Of a stretch of DNA of 64,000 nucleotides, positions 37,477 through 49,849 are shown piece by piece. Location of the stretch: NCBI RefSeq assembly GCF_000633395.1, contig NZ_AYMU01000007.1, positions 248,001 to 312,000 of the forward strand, in the 5' to 3' direction. Origin of the DNA: Pseudomonas sp. PH1b (lineage in GTDB: Bacteria > Pseudomonadota > Gammaproteobacteria > Pseudomonadales > Pseudomonadaceae). The notes under the pieces were generated by a model, which was given only the letters and a program-made list of their open reading frames with translations, had not been told where the DNA came from and did no database searches. The stretch's first letter is position 1; each line of letters starts with the position of its first letter. A program made the translations under genes and the position numbers.

Positions 37477-39042
37477 TCAGCGGTTGAAACGCTCCACCAG
37501 CGAGTACTGGGTGTGGGCGGTGCGGGTCAGGGCTTCGCTGAGCTCGGCCGAATGCTGGGCCTGCTCCGAAGTCTGATCCGCCAGTTGCGCGATGGTGCTG
37601 ATGTTGCGGCTGATCTCTTCGGCGACCGAGCTTTGCTCTTCGGTCGCAGCAGCGATCTGGGTGGTCATGTCGGTGATGTTGGCCACCGCTTCGCTGATCC
37701 CCACCAGCGCCTGGTCGGCTTCCAGCACCCGGGCCACGCCTTCCTCGGCCTGGCGGTGACCGGCGTCCATGGTCTGTACCGCGGTGGCAGCGGTTTGCTG
37801 CAGCTTGGCGATCAGGGTGTGGATCTGCCCGGTGGATTCGCTGGTGCGTTGCGCCAGTTGGCGTACTTCGTCGGCCACCACGGCAAAGCCGCGACCCATT
37901 TCCCCGGCACGGGCCGCTTCGATGGCTGCGTTCAGGGCCAACAGGTTGGTCTGGTCGGCGATGCCCTTGATTACATCGACCACGCCACCGATCTCGTCGC
38001 TGTCCTTGGCCAGCTGAGTCACCGTCAGGCCGGTTTCACCCACCACCACAGACAGGCGCTGGATGGCTTCACGGGTTTCCCCGGCGATGTCGCGACCGCG
38101 GCCGGTCAGGCGATTGGCTTCCTGGGTGGCGTCGGCAGTGCGCTGGACGTGGCTGGCCACTTCCTGGGTGGTGGCAGCCATCTGGTTGACTGCGGTGGCC
38201 ACCTGTTCGGTCTCGACCCGCTGGCGCTCCAGCCCGCTGGAGCTGTTGTGGGCCAGGGTGTCGGACTGACGGGCCTGTTCGTTAAGGTGCTCGGCCGTGT
38301 CCTGCAGGCGGGTCAGGCAGGTCTTCAGGCGGGCTTCCTGGCTCAGGATCGACATCTCCAGGCGGGCCTGGGCTCCGCGGCTGTCGGTGTACATCTGCGC
38401 GATCAGCGGGTCAGAGGTGGTCTGTTCGGCCAGGCGCAGCAGGCGCTTGAGGCCTCGTTGCTGCCAGCTCAGGCCCAACAGGCCCAGCGGCACCGAGAGG
38501 GCGGCGGCCAGGGCGAAGCCCCAGTGGGAGTTGAGCCAGGCGCCGATCATGAAGCTCAGTTGGCTGACCAGGATGAACGGCAGCCAGTCCTGGAGAATCG
38601 GCAACCACTTGTCACGCTTGGGAATGGCCGACTTGCCCTGGTTGATGCGTTGATAGAGGGCTTCGGCGCGGCGCACCTGTTCGGCCGTGGGCTTGACCCG
38701 CACCGACTCGTAGCCCACCACCTGGTTGCCTTCGAACACGGGTGTCACGTAGGCGTTGACCCAATAGTGGTCGCCGGTCTTGCAACGGTTCTTGACGATG
38801 CCCATCCATGGCAAGCCTTGTTTCAGGGTGCTCCACATGTGCGCGAATACCGCCGCTGGTACGTCAGGGTGGCGGACCAGGTTGTGAGGTGCGCGAACCA
38901 GTTCCTCGCGGGAGAACCCACTGATCTCGACAAAGGCATCGTTGCAATAGGTGATCACGCCTTTTGCGTCGGTGGTGGAAATCAACCGCTGTTGAGCCGG
39001 GAAGGTACGTTCGCGCTGAGTGACAGGCTGGTTGTTACGCAT
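37477..39042 (-). CDS. aer: Aerotaxis receptor Aer
   Basis: A 521-residue PAS-containing chemotaxis transducer directing movement to favourable oxygen or redox levels. PAS domain about residues 18-120 ([34 protein letters not shown]), a hydrophobic stretch about 160-195 ([18 protein letters not shown]), and the signalling hairpin [20 protein letters not shown]. It has the same length and plan as the transducer at 9292 and is the copy next to acnA, as in P. aeruginosa. It faces a bidirectional terminator and has a strong hairpin in its leader region. Confidence 0.94.
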   Translation of the reverse strand: MRNNQPVTQRERTFPAQQRLISTTDAKGVITYCNDAFVEISGFSREELVRAPHNLVRHPDVPAAVFAHMWSTLKQGLPWMGIVKNRCKTGDHYWVNAYVTPVFEGNQVVGYESVRVKPTAEQVRRAEALYQRINQGKSAIPKRDKWLPILQDWLPFILVSQLSFMIGAWLNSHWGFALAAALSVPLGLLGLSWQQRGLKRLLRLAEQTTSDPLIAQMYTDSRGAQARLEMSILSQEARLKTCLTRLQDTAEHLNEQARQSDTLAHNSSSGLERQRVETEQVATAVNQMAATTQEVASHVQRTADATQEANRLTGRGRDIAGETREAIQRLSVVVGETGLTVTQLAKDSDEIGGVVDVIKGIADQTNLLALNAAIEAARAGEMGRGFAVVADEVRQLAQRTSESTGQIHTLIAKLQQTAATAVQTMDAGHRQAEEGVARVLEADQALVGISEAVANITDMTTQIAAATEEQSSVAEEISRNISTIAQLADQTSEQAQHSAELSEALTRTAHTQYSLVERFNR

Positions 39043-39086
39043 GTTTTTTCAATCCGCAAGGCTTTGATAGGGTGTCGGCCGTGTCA

Positions 39087-39119
39087 GCCGATTATTGAAA
39101 TTATTTTTCAATAATCGGC
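39087..39119 (-). other. Perfect 14-bp inverted repeat upstream of aer
   Basis: GCCGATTATTGAAA and TTTCAATAATCGGC flank a TTATT loop, ending 45 bases before the aer start codon. No T-tract follows on either strand, so it does not look like a terminator. It could be a regulator binding site or an mRNA leader structure. Confidence 0.55.
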
Positions 39120-39267
39120 GCTGGGTCTCATTGGCAGAATATGTCGTTTGCAAAATCCGTTGCCCGGAGTTTTCCGCTGTCGACAAGAGGTTGATCATTG
39201 ACTTTCTTCCTTGGCAGTCAATTGTTCGAAAGTACCGGTTCTGGCGGTTTGTCCGCAGCCAAGGGGG

Positions 39268-40059
39268 CTAGCCGGCAAGCATCGGATAGGTGAAGAGCCC
39301 GAAGTGCAGCAGGTTCAGGCCGAAGTGGGTGGCCACCGCTGCGGCGAGGCCGCCAAAACGATAGGCCAGACCGTAGCCGACACCGGCGATGGTCGCTAGT
39401 AGCACCCATTGCCATCCGGCTCCCAGGTGCGCCAGGCCAAACAGCAGGGCTGCACACAGCAGGGCCAGGTTCTGGCCTTGGGGCAGGGCCTTGAAACGTC
39501 GGCTCAAACCGCCCTGGATGTAGCCGCGAAATAGCGCTTCCTCCACCAGGGTCACCAGCAACAGATTGTTCAGCACCCACAGCCAGGCCTGGTCCGGCCA
39601 TTTTGGCGCCCAGCTAATGATGCCCAACAACAGCGCGCCACCCAATGCGGCGATGGCGCACAGGGCAAGAGCCAGGAACGTCGAATACAGCGACAGGCGC
39701 CAGGAGCTGCGCCCGACGATCCAGGGGCAGGCCAGCAACAGCCAGAAGCCGATCAACGGCTTGTCCTGATTGAAGTACATGGAGAAGGGCACCGCGTCGT
39801 CGGTGAGGCGTTGCGGGTCGATGGCGCGGCCATTGAAAAAACCAGGCAGCCAGTGCATGGCCAGGCCCAGGGCAATGATCACGAACAGGCCGTGGCCCAG
39901 GTATTGGCCGATGCGGCTGCGTTGCTGGCGTACGGCGAATCCGGCGCATAGCAGCAGGAATATCGAAAGGGCGGCCAGCAGTCCCAGTTGCCCGTAGCTC
40001 AGGGCCAGTGCTTAGCCAATGGAAAGGAGTGCCAGATACATCCATGGCAAAGCGGTCAT
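39268..40059 (-). pseudogene. CPBP-family intramembrane protease gene with nonsense codon 16
   Basis: From ATG 40059, which has AAGGA 6 bases upstream, the frame reads M-T-A-L-P-W-M-Y-L-A-L-L-S-I-G, then TAA (40012-40014), then continues in frame for about 247 codons through a membrane protein with the CPBP motifs EEALFRGY (near codon 165), FGLAHLG and ATHFGLNLLHF. One base change (TAA from TAC or TAT) would restore a 263-residue protein. Re-initiation at the GTG at 39882 would give 204 residues lacking the first helices. CPBP proteins are glutamic-type intramembrane peptidases or maturation factors. Either a recent inactivation or a sequence error. Confidence 0.8.
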
Positions 40060-40203
40060 GTGGAATCCTTGTTGCAGAAGAATGGGTATTGCAGAGACGT
40101 TGCTCCGCGCCGGATCTGTAGTCTTTCTGTCGGTGTGACCGATCAGTCAGGTTCGGCGCAGGGCAGTATAACCACCTGAGCCTTTAGCGGCAGCCCAACG
40201 CAA

Positions 40204-40223
40204 ACACCGCCCGAAGGCGGTGT
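40204..40223 (-). terminator. Hairpin terminator after acnA
   Basis: Stem ACACCGCC / GGCGGTGT closed, on the minus strand, by a UUCG tetraloop, 16 bases after the acnA stop and followed by TTTG. Confidence 0.65.
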
Positions 40224-40239
40224 CTGGTGTTGCTCGGGA

Positions 40240-42987
<2,748 letters not shown>

Positions 42988-43198
42988 TGAATGACTCCTT
43001 TTGGCCCGCACGGCTACGGGCCTTACGGTACGGACAGAGCATTAACCTAGCTCTGTTTGGCGCTTGCAGCTAATCGGATTGGACTCTTAGGCCTCATCCA
43101 AGGTTCCTAACTCGGCTATCATGCGCCGGTTTTCGTGACAGGCTTTGCTACAGGGCAGGTTTGCGCATCGATTCATCGCCAGTTGCCCAGGAGATTCC

Positions 43199-44272
43199 AT
43201 GAACACCCTGTTTATCCATTGCCGGCCCGGTTTCGAGGGCGAAGTCTGCTCGGAAATCGCCGATCACGCGGCGCGGCTGAATGTCGCCGGCTACGCCAAG
43301 GCCAAACCCAGCACCGCCTGCGCCGAGTTCATCTGCACCGAGGACGATGGTGCCCGGCGGCTGATGCAGGGCTTGCGTTTCTCCGACTTGATCTTTCCCC
43401 GGCAGTGGGCCAGAGGCGGCTTCATCGATTTGCCGGAAACCGACCGCATCAGTGTGATCCTGGCCTACCTGGCCAACTTCCCGCAGTGCGGCAGCCTGTG
43501 GCTGGAGGTGGTGGATACCAATGACGGCAAGGAGCTCTCGAACTTCTGCAAGAAATTCGAAGGCCCGTTGCGCAAGGCGCTTACGGCGGCGGGCAAGCTG
43601 GTGGAGGATGCCACCAAGCCGCGCTTGCTGCTGACCTTCAAGAGCGGGCGTGAGGTCTTTGTCGGTTTGGCTGATGCCGGTAACTCGGCAATGTGGCCGA
43701 TGGGGATCCCGCGGTTGAAGTTCCCTCGGGAAGCACCGAGCCGCTCGACCTTGAAGCTGGAAGAAGCCTGGCACCACTTCATTCCCCGGGACCAGTGGGA
43801 CGAACGCCTGCACAGCGACATGACCGGGGTCGACCTGGGCGCTGCGCCGGGAGGCTGGACCTGGCAACTGGTCAATCGCGGCATGCTGGTGACCGCTATC
43901 GATAATGGGCCGATGGCCGAGAGCCTGATGGACACGGGCCTGGTACAGCACCTGATGGCGGATGGCTTTACCTACAAGCCGAGGCAGCCGGTGGACTGGA
44001 TGGTCTGCGACATCGTCGAAAAGCCGGCGCGCAACGCGGCGCTGCTGGAAACCTGGATTGGCGAAGGGCATTGCCGCGAGGCGGTGGTCAACCTGAAGTT
44101 GCCGATGAAGCAGCGTTACGCCGAAGTAACGCGCTTGCTGGAGCGGATCGAAGAGGGCTTCAGGTCCCGGGGCATTCGCGTCGCCATCGGCTGCAAGCAG
44201 CTGTATCACGATCGCGAGGAGGTGACCTGCCACCTGCGACGCCTGGACCTCAAGCCGGTCCGCTCGCGCTGA
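43199..44272 (+). CDS. rlmM: 23S rRNA 2'-O-ribose methyltransferase RlmM (C2498)
   Basis: A 357-residue SAM-dependent enzyme that methylates the ribose of C2498 in 23S rRNA. The N-terminal THUMP-like domain starts M-N-T-L-F-I-H-C-R-P-G-F-E; the Rossmann methyltransferase motif GVDLGAAPGGWTWQLV is near residue 215; a K-D-K-E-type set is plausible with NLKLPMKQRY downstream. An AGGAG site precedes the ATG. The in-frame extension to 43145 is not expected. tusA follows after 58 bases. Confidence 0.95.
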   Translation: MNTLFIHCRPGFEGEVCSEIADHAARLNVAGYAKAKPSTACAEFICTEDDGARRLMQGLRFSDLIFPRQWARGGFIDLPETDRISVILAYLANFPQCGSLWLEVVDTNDGKELSNFCKKFEGPLRKALTAAGKLVEDATKPRLLLTFKSGREVFVGLADAGNSAMWPMGIPRLKFPREAPSRSTLKLEEAWHHFIPRDQWDERLHSDMTGVDLGAAPGGWTWQLVNRGMLVTAIDNGPMAESLMDTGLVQHLMADGFTYKPRQPVDWMVCDIVEKPARNAALLETWIGEGHCREAVVNLKLPMKQRYAEVTRLLERIEEGFRSRGIRVAIGCKQLYHDREEVTCHLRRLDLKPVRSR

Positions 44273-44330
44273 TCCCCTCGCCACAAAACCGGCATTGCGC
44301 GACAATGCCGGCCTGTTTCAGGAGTGAGTC

Positions 44331-44582
44331 ATGAGTCAAATCATCGATACGCCGGTTGACGGCACCCTCGACGCCACCGGCCTCAATTGCCCCGAGCCGG
44401 TGATGATGTTGCACCAGCATATCCGCGACCTGCCGCCGGGCGGGCTGTTGAAGGTGATCGCCACCGATCCCTCCACCCGCCGCGACATTCCCAAGTTCTG
44501 CGTGTTCCTCGACCATGAGCTGGTCGAGCAGCAGGAAGAGGCCGGCACCTACCTCTACTGGATTCGCAAGAAGCTCGACTAA
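44331..44582 (+). CDS. tusA: Sulfur-carrier protein TusA
   Basis: An 83-residue SirA/TusA-type protein that relays persulfide sulfur from IscS for tRNA 2-thiolation and other uses. The catalytic Cys is in the signature [19 protein letters not shown] (near residue 22). RBS AGGAG lies 8 bases upstream. Its stop overlaps the end of the convergent MATE gene by 4 bases. Confidence 0.95.
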   Translation: MSQIIDTPVDGTLDATGLNCPEPVMMLHQHIRDLPPGGLLKVIATDPSTRRDIPKFCVFLDHELVEQQEEAGTYLYWIRKKLD

Positions 44583-45988
44583 CCCGCTGCGCGGCTGATG
44601 CGGATCTGCTTGCGCGCACTGCGGGTCAGGCGGATCGACAGCATCAGCGCCGCGCAACTCAAGCCGACAATCAGGCCTTCCCACAGGCCGCTTGGCCCCC
44701 GTGCCGGGCCGAACCAGTCGGTCAGGCCCAAGCTATAGCCCACCGGCAAGCCAATTCCCCAGTATGCGAACAGGGTCAGGATCATGGTCATCCTGGTGTC
44801 CTGGTAGCCCCGTAGCGCGCCGGCAGCGGTGACCTGGATGCCATCGGAAAACTGGAACAGCGCCGCATACACGATCAGCATCGATGCCACCTGGATCACC
44901 ATCGGATCGGTGGTGTAGATCGACGCGATGGGCTCGCGCAGCAGGTACATCAGGCTCGCCGAGAGGCAGGCGTACGCTAGTGCCGTGGCCATGCCGACGC
45001 CGGCACTGAAGCGTGCTTCACGGGGTTGCTGGCGGCCCAGGGCGTGGCCGACCCGCACCGTCACGGCCATGGCCAGGGAGTAGGGAATCATGAACATCAG
45101 GGCGCTGAAGTTGAGGGCGATCTGGTGCCCGGCCACGACGGTGGCGCCCAGGCTGCCAATCAGCAAGGCAATCACCGCGAAGATGCTCGACTCGGCAAAC
45201 ACTGCGATGCCAATGGGCAGGCCGATGCTCAGCAGGCGCTTGATCACCGCCCATTGCGGCCAGTCGAAGCGGCTGAACAGCGCGATCTGGCGATACCCCG
45301 GCGCCCAGAACGCCCAGCCGGCCATGCCCAGCATCATGGCCCACATCACGATGGCCGTGGCCCAGCCGCAGCCCACGCCGCCCATGGCAGGCACGCCGAA
45401 GTGGCCGTAGATGAAGATGTAGTTGATGGGGATGTTCAGGGCCAGGCCGCACAGGCCGATGATCATGCTTGGCACGGTGCGCCCCAGGCCGTCGCTGAAG
45501 CAGCGCAGCACGTAGTACAGCGCTACCGCCGGCAGGCCGCTGGCGATGCCCTGCAGATAGCCCATGCACGGCTTGATCAGTTCGGGATCGACGTTCATCA
45601 GGTGCAGTATCGGCTCGGCGCTGATCAGAATCAGGGTGGCCAGCAGACCGACCACCAGTGCCAGCCACAGTGCCTGTCGTACCACCGGGCCGATCTCATG
45701 CAGCTTGCCCGCGCCATAGCGCTGCGCCACTTTCGGTGTGGTGGCCAGCAGGGTGCCGGTCATCAGCAGGAACACCGGGATCCAGATCGAGTTGCCCAGG
45801 GCCACGGCGGCCAAGTCCCGCGGACTGACCCGGCCGGCCATCACCGCGTCGACAAAGCCCATGGCAGTGGTGGCCACCTGGGCAATCATGATGGGCAGGG
45901 CCAGTACCAGCAGGTCGCGCAATTCGCGACCGACCCGGGCAGGGCGGCTGGGGGAGGTGGCGGCGGTAGAGTCGATCAGGGAATTCAC
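44579..45988 (-). CDS. MATE-family multidrug efflux transporter (NorM-like)
   Basis: A 469-residue protein with twelve membrane helices in two halves ([20 protein letters not shown] near residue 30 and [20 protein letters not shown] near 250), typical of Na+- or H+-coupled MATE exporters. The start GTG 45988 (V-N-S-L-I-D-S-T) is the best candidate in a frame open far upstream; it lacks a strong ribosome site, so the start is uncertain. Substrates cannot be predicted. Confidence 0.92.
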   Translation of the reverse strand: MNSLIDSTAATSPSRPARVGRELRDLLVLALPIMIAQVATTAMGFVDAVMAGRVSPRDLAAVALGNSIWIPVFLLMTGTLLATTPKVAQRYGAGKLHEIGPVVRQALWLALVVGLLATLILISAEPILHLMNVDPELIKPCMGYLQGIASGLPAVALYYVLRCFSDGLGRTVPSMIIGLCGLALNIPINYIFIYGHFGVPAMGGVGCGWATAIVMWAMMLGMAGWAFWAPGYRQIALFSRFDWPQWAVIKRLLSIGLPIGIAVFAESSIFAVIALLIGSLGATVVAGHQIALNFSALMFMIPYSLAMAVTVRVGHALGRQQPREARFSAGVGMATALAYACLSASLMYLLREPIASIYTTDPMVIQVASMLIVYAALFQFSDGIQVTAAGALRGYQDTRMTMILTLFAYWGIGLPVGYSLGLTDWFGPARGPSGLWEGLIVGLSCAALMLSIRLTRSARKQIRISRAAG

Positions 45989-46189
45989 GGGGCAAAGCGT
46001 CCATAGGTGGTGTTGCACAGGGTGCGACAGTCTACGCGTTGACACTGTGGTCAGGAAAAACTCAGTGTTGTGGATTTGTAAAACCCGCCAAGGACTGCAG
46101 GCGGCCTGTAAAGGCGGGTTCTGGGGCAAGCCATGCTGGCCCGGCCTGTCATCTGCGCCTACACTGCGGCTCCGCAAGAGGAGCCTGCC

Positions 46190-47332
46190 ATGTTGATTGT
46201 TGCCGACGAAAATATTCCCCTGATCGAAGAGTTCTTTGCCGGTTTCGGCGAGATCCGGCGTTTCCCCGGGCGCGCCATCGATCGGGCGACCGTGGAGCAG
46301 GCGGATGTACTGCTGGTGCGCTCGGTGACCCAGGTTGATCGCCAATTGCTTGAGGGCAGCCCGGTGCGCTTCGTCGGCACCTGCACCATCGGCACTGACC
46401 ACCTGGATCTGGAGTACTTTCAGCAGGCTGGCATTTCCTGGTCCAGTGCGCCGGGTTGCAATGCCCGGGGGGTAGTGGACTACGTACTGGGCAGCCTGCT
46501 GACCCTGGCCGAGATCGAAGGGGTAGACCTGACTCGGCGTTGCTATGGCGTGGTGGGGGCTGGTGAAGTCGGTGGCCGCCTGATCACGGTGCTGCGAGCC
46601 CTGGGCTGGACAGTGTTGGTCTGCGATCCGCAGCGCCAAGCGACAGAAGGTGGTGATTACGTCAGCCTGGAGCAGTTGATCGAGCGCTGCGATGTCATCA
46701 GTCTGCACACGCCCCTGACCCGGCACGGCGACCATTCCACCTGGCACCTGCTGGACCGGCAGCGCCTGCAGCAACTCAAGCATGGCACCTGGCTGATCAA
46801 CGCCGCCCGAGGCCCGGTGGTGGACAACCAGGCGCTGCGTGAAGTGCTGCTGCAGCGCGAAGACCTGCAGGCGGTGCTGGATGTCTGGGAAGAAGAGCCG
46901 ACCGTGGACAGTGAACTGGCAGAGCTCTGCGTGCTGGCCACGCCGCATATCGCCGGCTACAGCCTGGATGGCAAGCAGCGTGGCACGGCGCAGATCTACC
47001 AGGCTTACTGCCGTTTCCTCGGCCAGGCCGAACAGGTCAGTCTGGCAAGCCTGCTGCCTGCACCCTGGGTGCCCCAGGTCAGCCTGAATGCCAATGCGGA
47101 CCCGGCCTGGGCTCTGGCGATGCTCTGCCGAGCGGTGTACGACCCGCGCCGCGACGATGCGGATTTCCGCCGCAGCCTGTCCCAGGATGTGGCCCAGCAG
47201 CGCAGCGCCTTCGACAGCCTGCGCAAGCATTACCCGGAGCGACGCGAGGTCGATGGCCTGGAGGTGCGAATTCAGGGCGAATCAGCAGCCCTGAGCCAAA
47301 TTGTCCGGGCCCTGGGCGCGCGGGAAGTCTGA
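46190..47332 (+). CDS. pdxB: Erythronate-4-phosphate dehydrogenase
   Basis: A 380-residue NAD-dependent D-2-hydroxyacid dehydrogenase oxidising 4-phosphoerythronate, the second step of pyridoxal 5'-phosphate synthesis by the DXP-dependent route. The N-terminus [20 protein letters not shown], the nucleotide-binding [13 protein letters not shown] (near residue 120), [14 protein letters not shown] and a C-terminal PdxB dimerisation domain are present. AAGAGGAG precedes the ATG. It is divergent from the MATE gene. Confidence 0.96.
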   Translation: MLIVADENIPLIEEFFAGFGEIRRFPGRAIDRATVEQADVLLVRSVTQVDRQLLEGSPVRFVGTCTIGTDHLDLEYFQQAGISWSSAPGCNARGVVDYVLGSLLTLAEIEGVDLTRRCYGVVGAGEVGGRLITVLRALGWTVLVCDPQRQATEGGDYVSLEQLIERCDVISLHTPLTRHGDHSTWHLLDRQRLQQLKHGTWLINAARGPVVDNQALREVLLQREDLQAVLDVWEEEPTVDSELAELCVLATPHIAGYSLDGKQRGTAQIYQAYCRFLGQAEQVSLASLLPAPWVPQVSLNANADPAWALAMLCRAVYDPRRDDADFRRSLSQDVAQQRSAFDSLRKHYPERREVDGLEVRIQGESAALSQIVRALGAREV

Positions 47333-47360
47333 AACTGTTCGTGCACTGGCGAGCGCCGAT

Positions 47361-47385
47361 AAAAAACCCGGCCGCAAGGCCGGGT
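47361..47385 (-). terminator. Rho-independent terminator of the 47408 gene
   Basis: Stem ACCCGGCC-GCAA-GGCCGGGT followed, on the minus strand, by TTTTT; it lies between the convergent pdxB and the small gene. Confidence 0.85.
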
Positions 47386-47407
47386 CAAGAGGACGTGAGG
47401 CTGTCTG

Positions 47408-47587
47408 TCAATCTTGCCGAGCAGGCTTGACCAGTCGCTTTTCCAGTTCGCGGCAGGCGTTCTGGATCATGTCTTCAGTAATCGGTACTTCGCGACCCTG
47501 GGCGTCGATGATGGCACACCCCAGAGACTGGTTCGGCTGGGTACGGATCACTTGAATCTTGTCATTGCTGCTGTGTTGCAAGGACAT
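47408..47587 (-). CDS. Conserved 59-residue protein of unknown function
   Basis: A small cytoplasmic protein starting M-S-L-Q-H-S-S-N-D-K (ATG 47587; an in-frame upstream start at 47602 would add 5 residues) with the conserved-looking core QVIRTQPNQSLGCAIIDAQG and a helical C-terminus MIQNACRELEKRL. I recall it as resembling a family named after P. aeruginosa PA1571, which has no known role. It has its own terminator, which supports expression. Confidence 0.8.
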   Translation of the reverse strand: MSLQHSSNDKIQVIRTQPNQSLGCAIIDAQGREVPITEDMIQNACRELEKRLVKPARQD

Positions 47588-47855
47588 GGCCTGTCTCCTC
47601 ATCAGGTTGTGTGCATACTTTAGAATGGCCGGGTGACCAAGCTGTTACAGACCGCCGCTGGGACTGGCCCGGTTGCTTCACTCCAACAGAAATGTCCGGG
47701 GAGTGCCAGCCACAGATTAGACCGATAATCTCTAGGCTCTAGTGTCAGCGGTCATAATCAACCTGACTCATTGTGATTTACCAAAGTTCCTGCGAATTCA
47801 TCTCGTTGCCGCTGCTGAAATGGGTGAACCGCCGGTGCGTCAATGGATGAACTGC

Positions 47856-49622
47856 ATGCTCTCTTCTCGTCATCGTCGGGCTCTGCGTCTGGCCAGCCGC
47901 TTCATCGCTCCCTACCGCTGGCAGGCGCTGGGCGCTCTGTTGGCGCTGATTGTCACGGCGGGCATTACCCTGTCCATGGGGCAGGGCATCCGCTTGCTGG
48001 TGGACCAGGGATTCATGACCCAGTCCCCCCATCTGTTGAATCAGTCCATTGGTCTGTTTCTGCTGCTGGTCCTGGCGTTGGCGGTGGGCACCTTCGTGCG
48101 TTTCTACCTGGTGTCGTGGATCGGCGAGCGCTGCGTGGCGGATATCCGGCGCCAGGTGTTCAATCACTTGATCTACCTGCATCCGGGGTTCTATGAAAAC
48201 AACCGCAGTTCAGAGATCCAGTCGCGGCTGACGGCAGACACCACCTTGCTGCAGTCGGTGATCGGCTCTTCGTTGTCGCTGTTCCTGCGCAACGCGCTGA
48301 TGGTGCTCGGGGGCATCATCCTGCTGTTCGTCACCAACCCCAAGCTCACCAGCATCGTGGTGGTCGCCTTGCCGCTGGTGCTGGCGCCGATCCTGATTTT
48401 TGGCCGCCGGGTGCGCAGCCTGTCGCGCCTGAGCCAGGACCGGATTGCCGATGTCGGCAGCTATGTGGCGGAGACCCTGGGCCAAATCAAGACGGTCCAG
48501 GCCTACAACCACCAGGCCCAGGACCAGCAGCGCTTTGCCGTGACGGTGGAGGAGGCCTTCGAGACCGCGCGCAAGCGGATCGTCCAGCGTGCCTGGCTGA
48601 TCACCCTGGTGATCGTGTTAGTGCTGGGAGCGATGGGAGTGATGCTCTGGGTCGGGGGAATGGATGTGATCGCTGGACGGATTTCCGCTGGCGAGCTGGC
48701 GGCGTTCGTGTTCTACAGCCTGATCGTCGGCAGTGCCTTCGGCACCCTGAGTGAAGTGATCGGTGAGCTGCAACGTGCTGCCGGTGCTGCGGAGCGGATC
48801 GCCGAGTTGCTGCGGGCGGATAACATCATCCAGCCGCCCAGCAGTGGGCTGGTGAGCCTGCCGGCGCGGGTGCATGGCGATCTGGAGCTGGAGGGCCTGC
48901 GTTTCTCCTATCCGTCGCGGCCTGATCGCTACGCGGTCGACGGCTTGAGCCTGAGCATCCAGGCCGGGGAAACCCTGGCGCTGGTGGGGCCGTCCGGGGC
49001 GGGCAAGTCCACCCTCTATGATCTGCTGCTGCGTTTTTATGACCCTCAGCAAGGACGGATCTTGCTGGATGGCATTCCCCTGACCCAGCTCGATCCGCTG
49101 GACCTGCGCCGTTGTTTTGCCCTGGTGTCGCAAAGCCCGGCGCTGTTCTACGGCAGCATTGAAGAGAACATTCGCTACGGCAATCCCGATGCGACCCTGG
49201 CCCAGGTCCAGGAAGCGGCGAAGATCGCCTATGCCCATGAGTTCATCGAGCAGATGCCCGAGGGCTATCAGACTCACCTTGGAGACTCCGGCCTCGGGCT
49301 GTCCGGTGGCCAGCGGCAACGCCTGGCCATTGCCCGGGCATTGCTGGTGGACGCGCCAATCCTGCTGCTGGACGAAGCCACCAGTGCCCTGGATGCGCAA
49401 AGTGAACACCTGATCCAGCAGGCGTTGCCCAGCCTGATGAAGAACCGCACCACCCTGGTCATCGCCCATCGCCTGGCCACGGTGAAGAATGCCGACCGGA
49501 TCGCCGTCATGGACCAGGGCAAGTTGGTGGCAGTGGGTACTCACCAGCAATTGATCGCCAGCAATCCTTTGTATGCACGCTTGGCCGCCCTGCAATTCAA
49601 CGACGGCACTCCCACGGCGTAG
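47856..49622 (+). CDS. MsbA-like ABC exporter (fused membrane and ATPase domains)
   Basis: A 588-residue half-transporter: six membrane helices (about residues 20-310), then the ATPase with Walker A LVGPSGAGKST, signature GLSGGQRQRLAIARALL, Walker B ILLLDEATSALD and the switch His in LVIAHRLATV. It works as a homodimer and probably moves a lipid or drug-like molecule. The start is uncertain: ATG 47856 gives the usual length, but in-frame ATGs at 47847 and 47820 and an upstream start at 47742 are open. It is distinct from MsbA of the lipid A pathway as far as I can judge. Confidence 0.9.
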   Translation: MLSSRHRRALRLASRFIAPYRWQALGALLALIVTAGITLSMGQGIRLLVDQGFMTQSPHLLNQSIGLFLLLVLALAVGTFVRFYLVSWIGERCVADIRRQVFNHLIYLHPGFYENNRSSEIQSRLTADTTLLQSVIGSSLSLFLRNALMVLGGIILLFVTNPKLTSIVVVALPLVLAPILIFGRRVRSLSRLSQDRIADVGSYVAETLGQIKTVQAYNHQAQDQQRFAVTVEEAFETARKRIVQRAWLITLVIVLVLGAMGVMLWVGGMDVIAGRISAGELAAFVFYSLIVGSAFGTLSEVIGELQRAAGAAERIAELLRADNIIQPPSSGLVSLPARVHGDLELEGLRFSYPSRPDRYAVDGLSLSIQAGETLALVGPSGAGKSTLYDLLLRFYDPQQGRILLDGIPLTQLDPLDLRRCFALVSQSPALFYGSIEENIRYGNPDATLAQVQEAAKIAYAHEFIEQMPEGYQTHLGDSGLGLSGGQRQRLAIARALLVDAPILLLDEATSALDAQSEHLIQQALPSLMKNRTTLVIAHRLATVKNADRIAVMDQGKLVAVGTHQQLIASNPLYARLAALQFNDGTPTA

Positions 49623-49629
49623 ACGATCG

Positions 49630-49790
49630 TCAGCCTGGTGCAGGTTTCGCGTGCCGCTTCGCTGGCAAGCCAGCTCCTACGGGGGATGTGCGGGGCGGGC
49701 ATGTTGTAGGAGCCGGCTTGCCGGCGAAGGCGGTCGTCAGCCTGGCGCATGTTTCGCGGGCCTCTTCGCTGGCCCGCCAGTTCCCGCGCT
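49630..49790. repeat. Cluster of REP palindromes in tandem
   Basis: Three REP-type arms, with core GTAGGAGCCGGCTTGCCGGCGAAG near 49716-49740 (in two parts) and its inverted partner CTTCGCTGGCAAGCCAGCTCCTAC near 49657-49680, followed by a diverged third copy near 49753-49790. The repeats at about 49625 and 49734 share a GTCGTCAGCCTGG...TTTCGCG lead, showing a tandem duplication of about 110 bases. Confidence 0.75.
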
Positions 49791-49804
49791 CGGATTTTGC
49801 CCAA

Positions 49805-49829
49805 TAAAAAGCCCGCATCGCTGCGGGCT
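49805..49829 (-). terminator. Rho-independent terminator of slt
   Basis: On the minus strand AGCCCGCA pairs with TGCGGGCT across a 4-base loop, followed by TTTTTA, 20 bases after the slt stop. Confidence 0.85.
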
Positions 49830-49849
49830 TGCTGGGGTGGCCCCGGCTT

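Noticed and set aside
39087..39119. Reading the aer-leader hairpin as a terminator of the CPBP gene
   Set aside because: No T-tract follows on the minus strand and it lies about 150 bases from the CPBP stop.
47742..47855. Longer N-terminus of the ABC exporter
   Set aside because: The added residues are not typical of the family and lack a ribosome site, although the true start stays uncertain.
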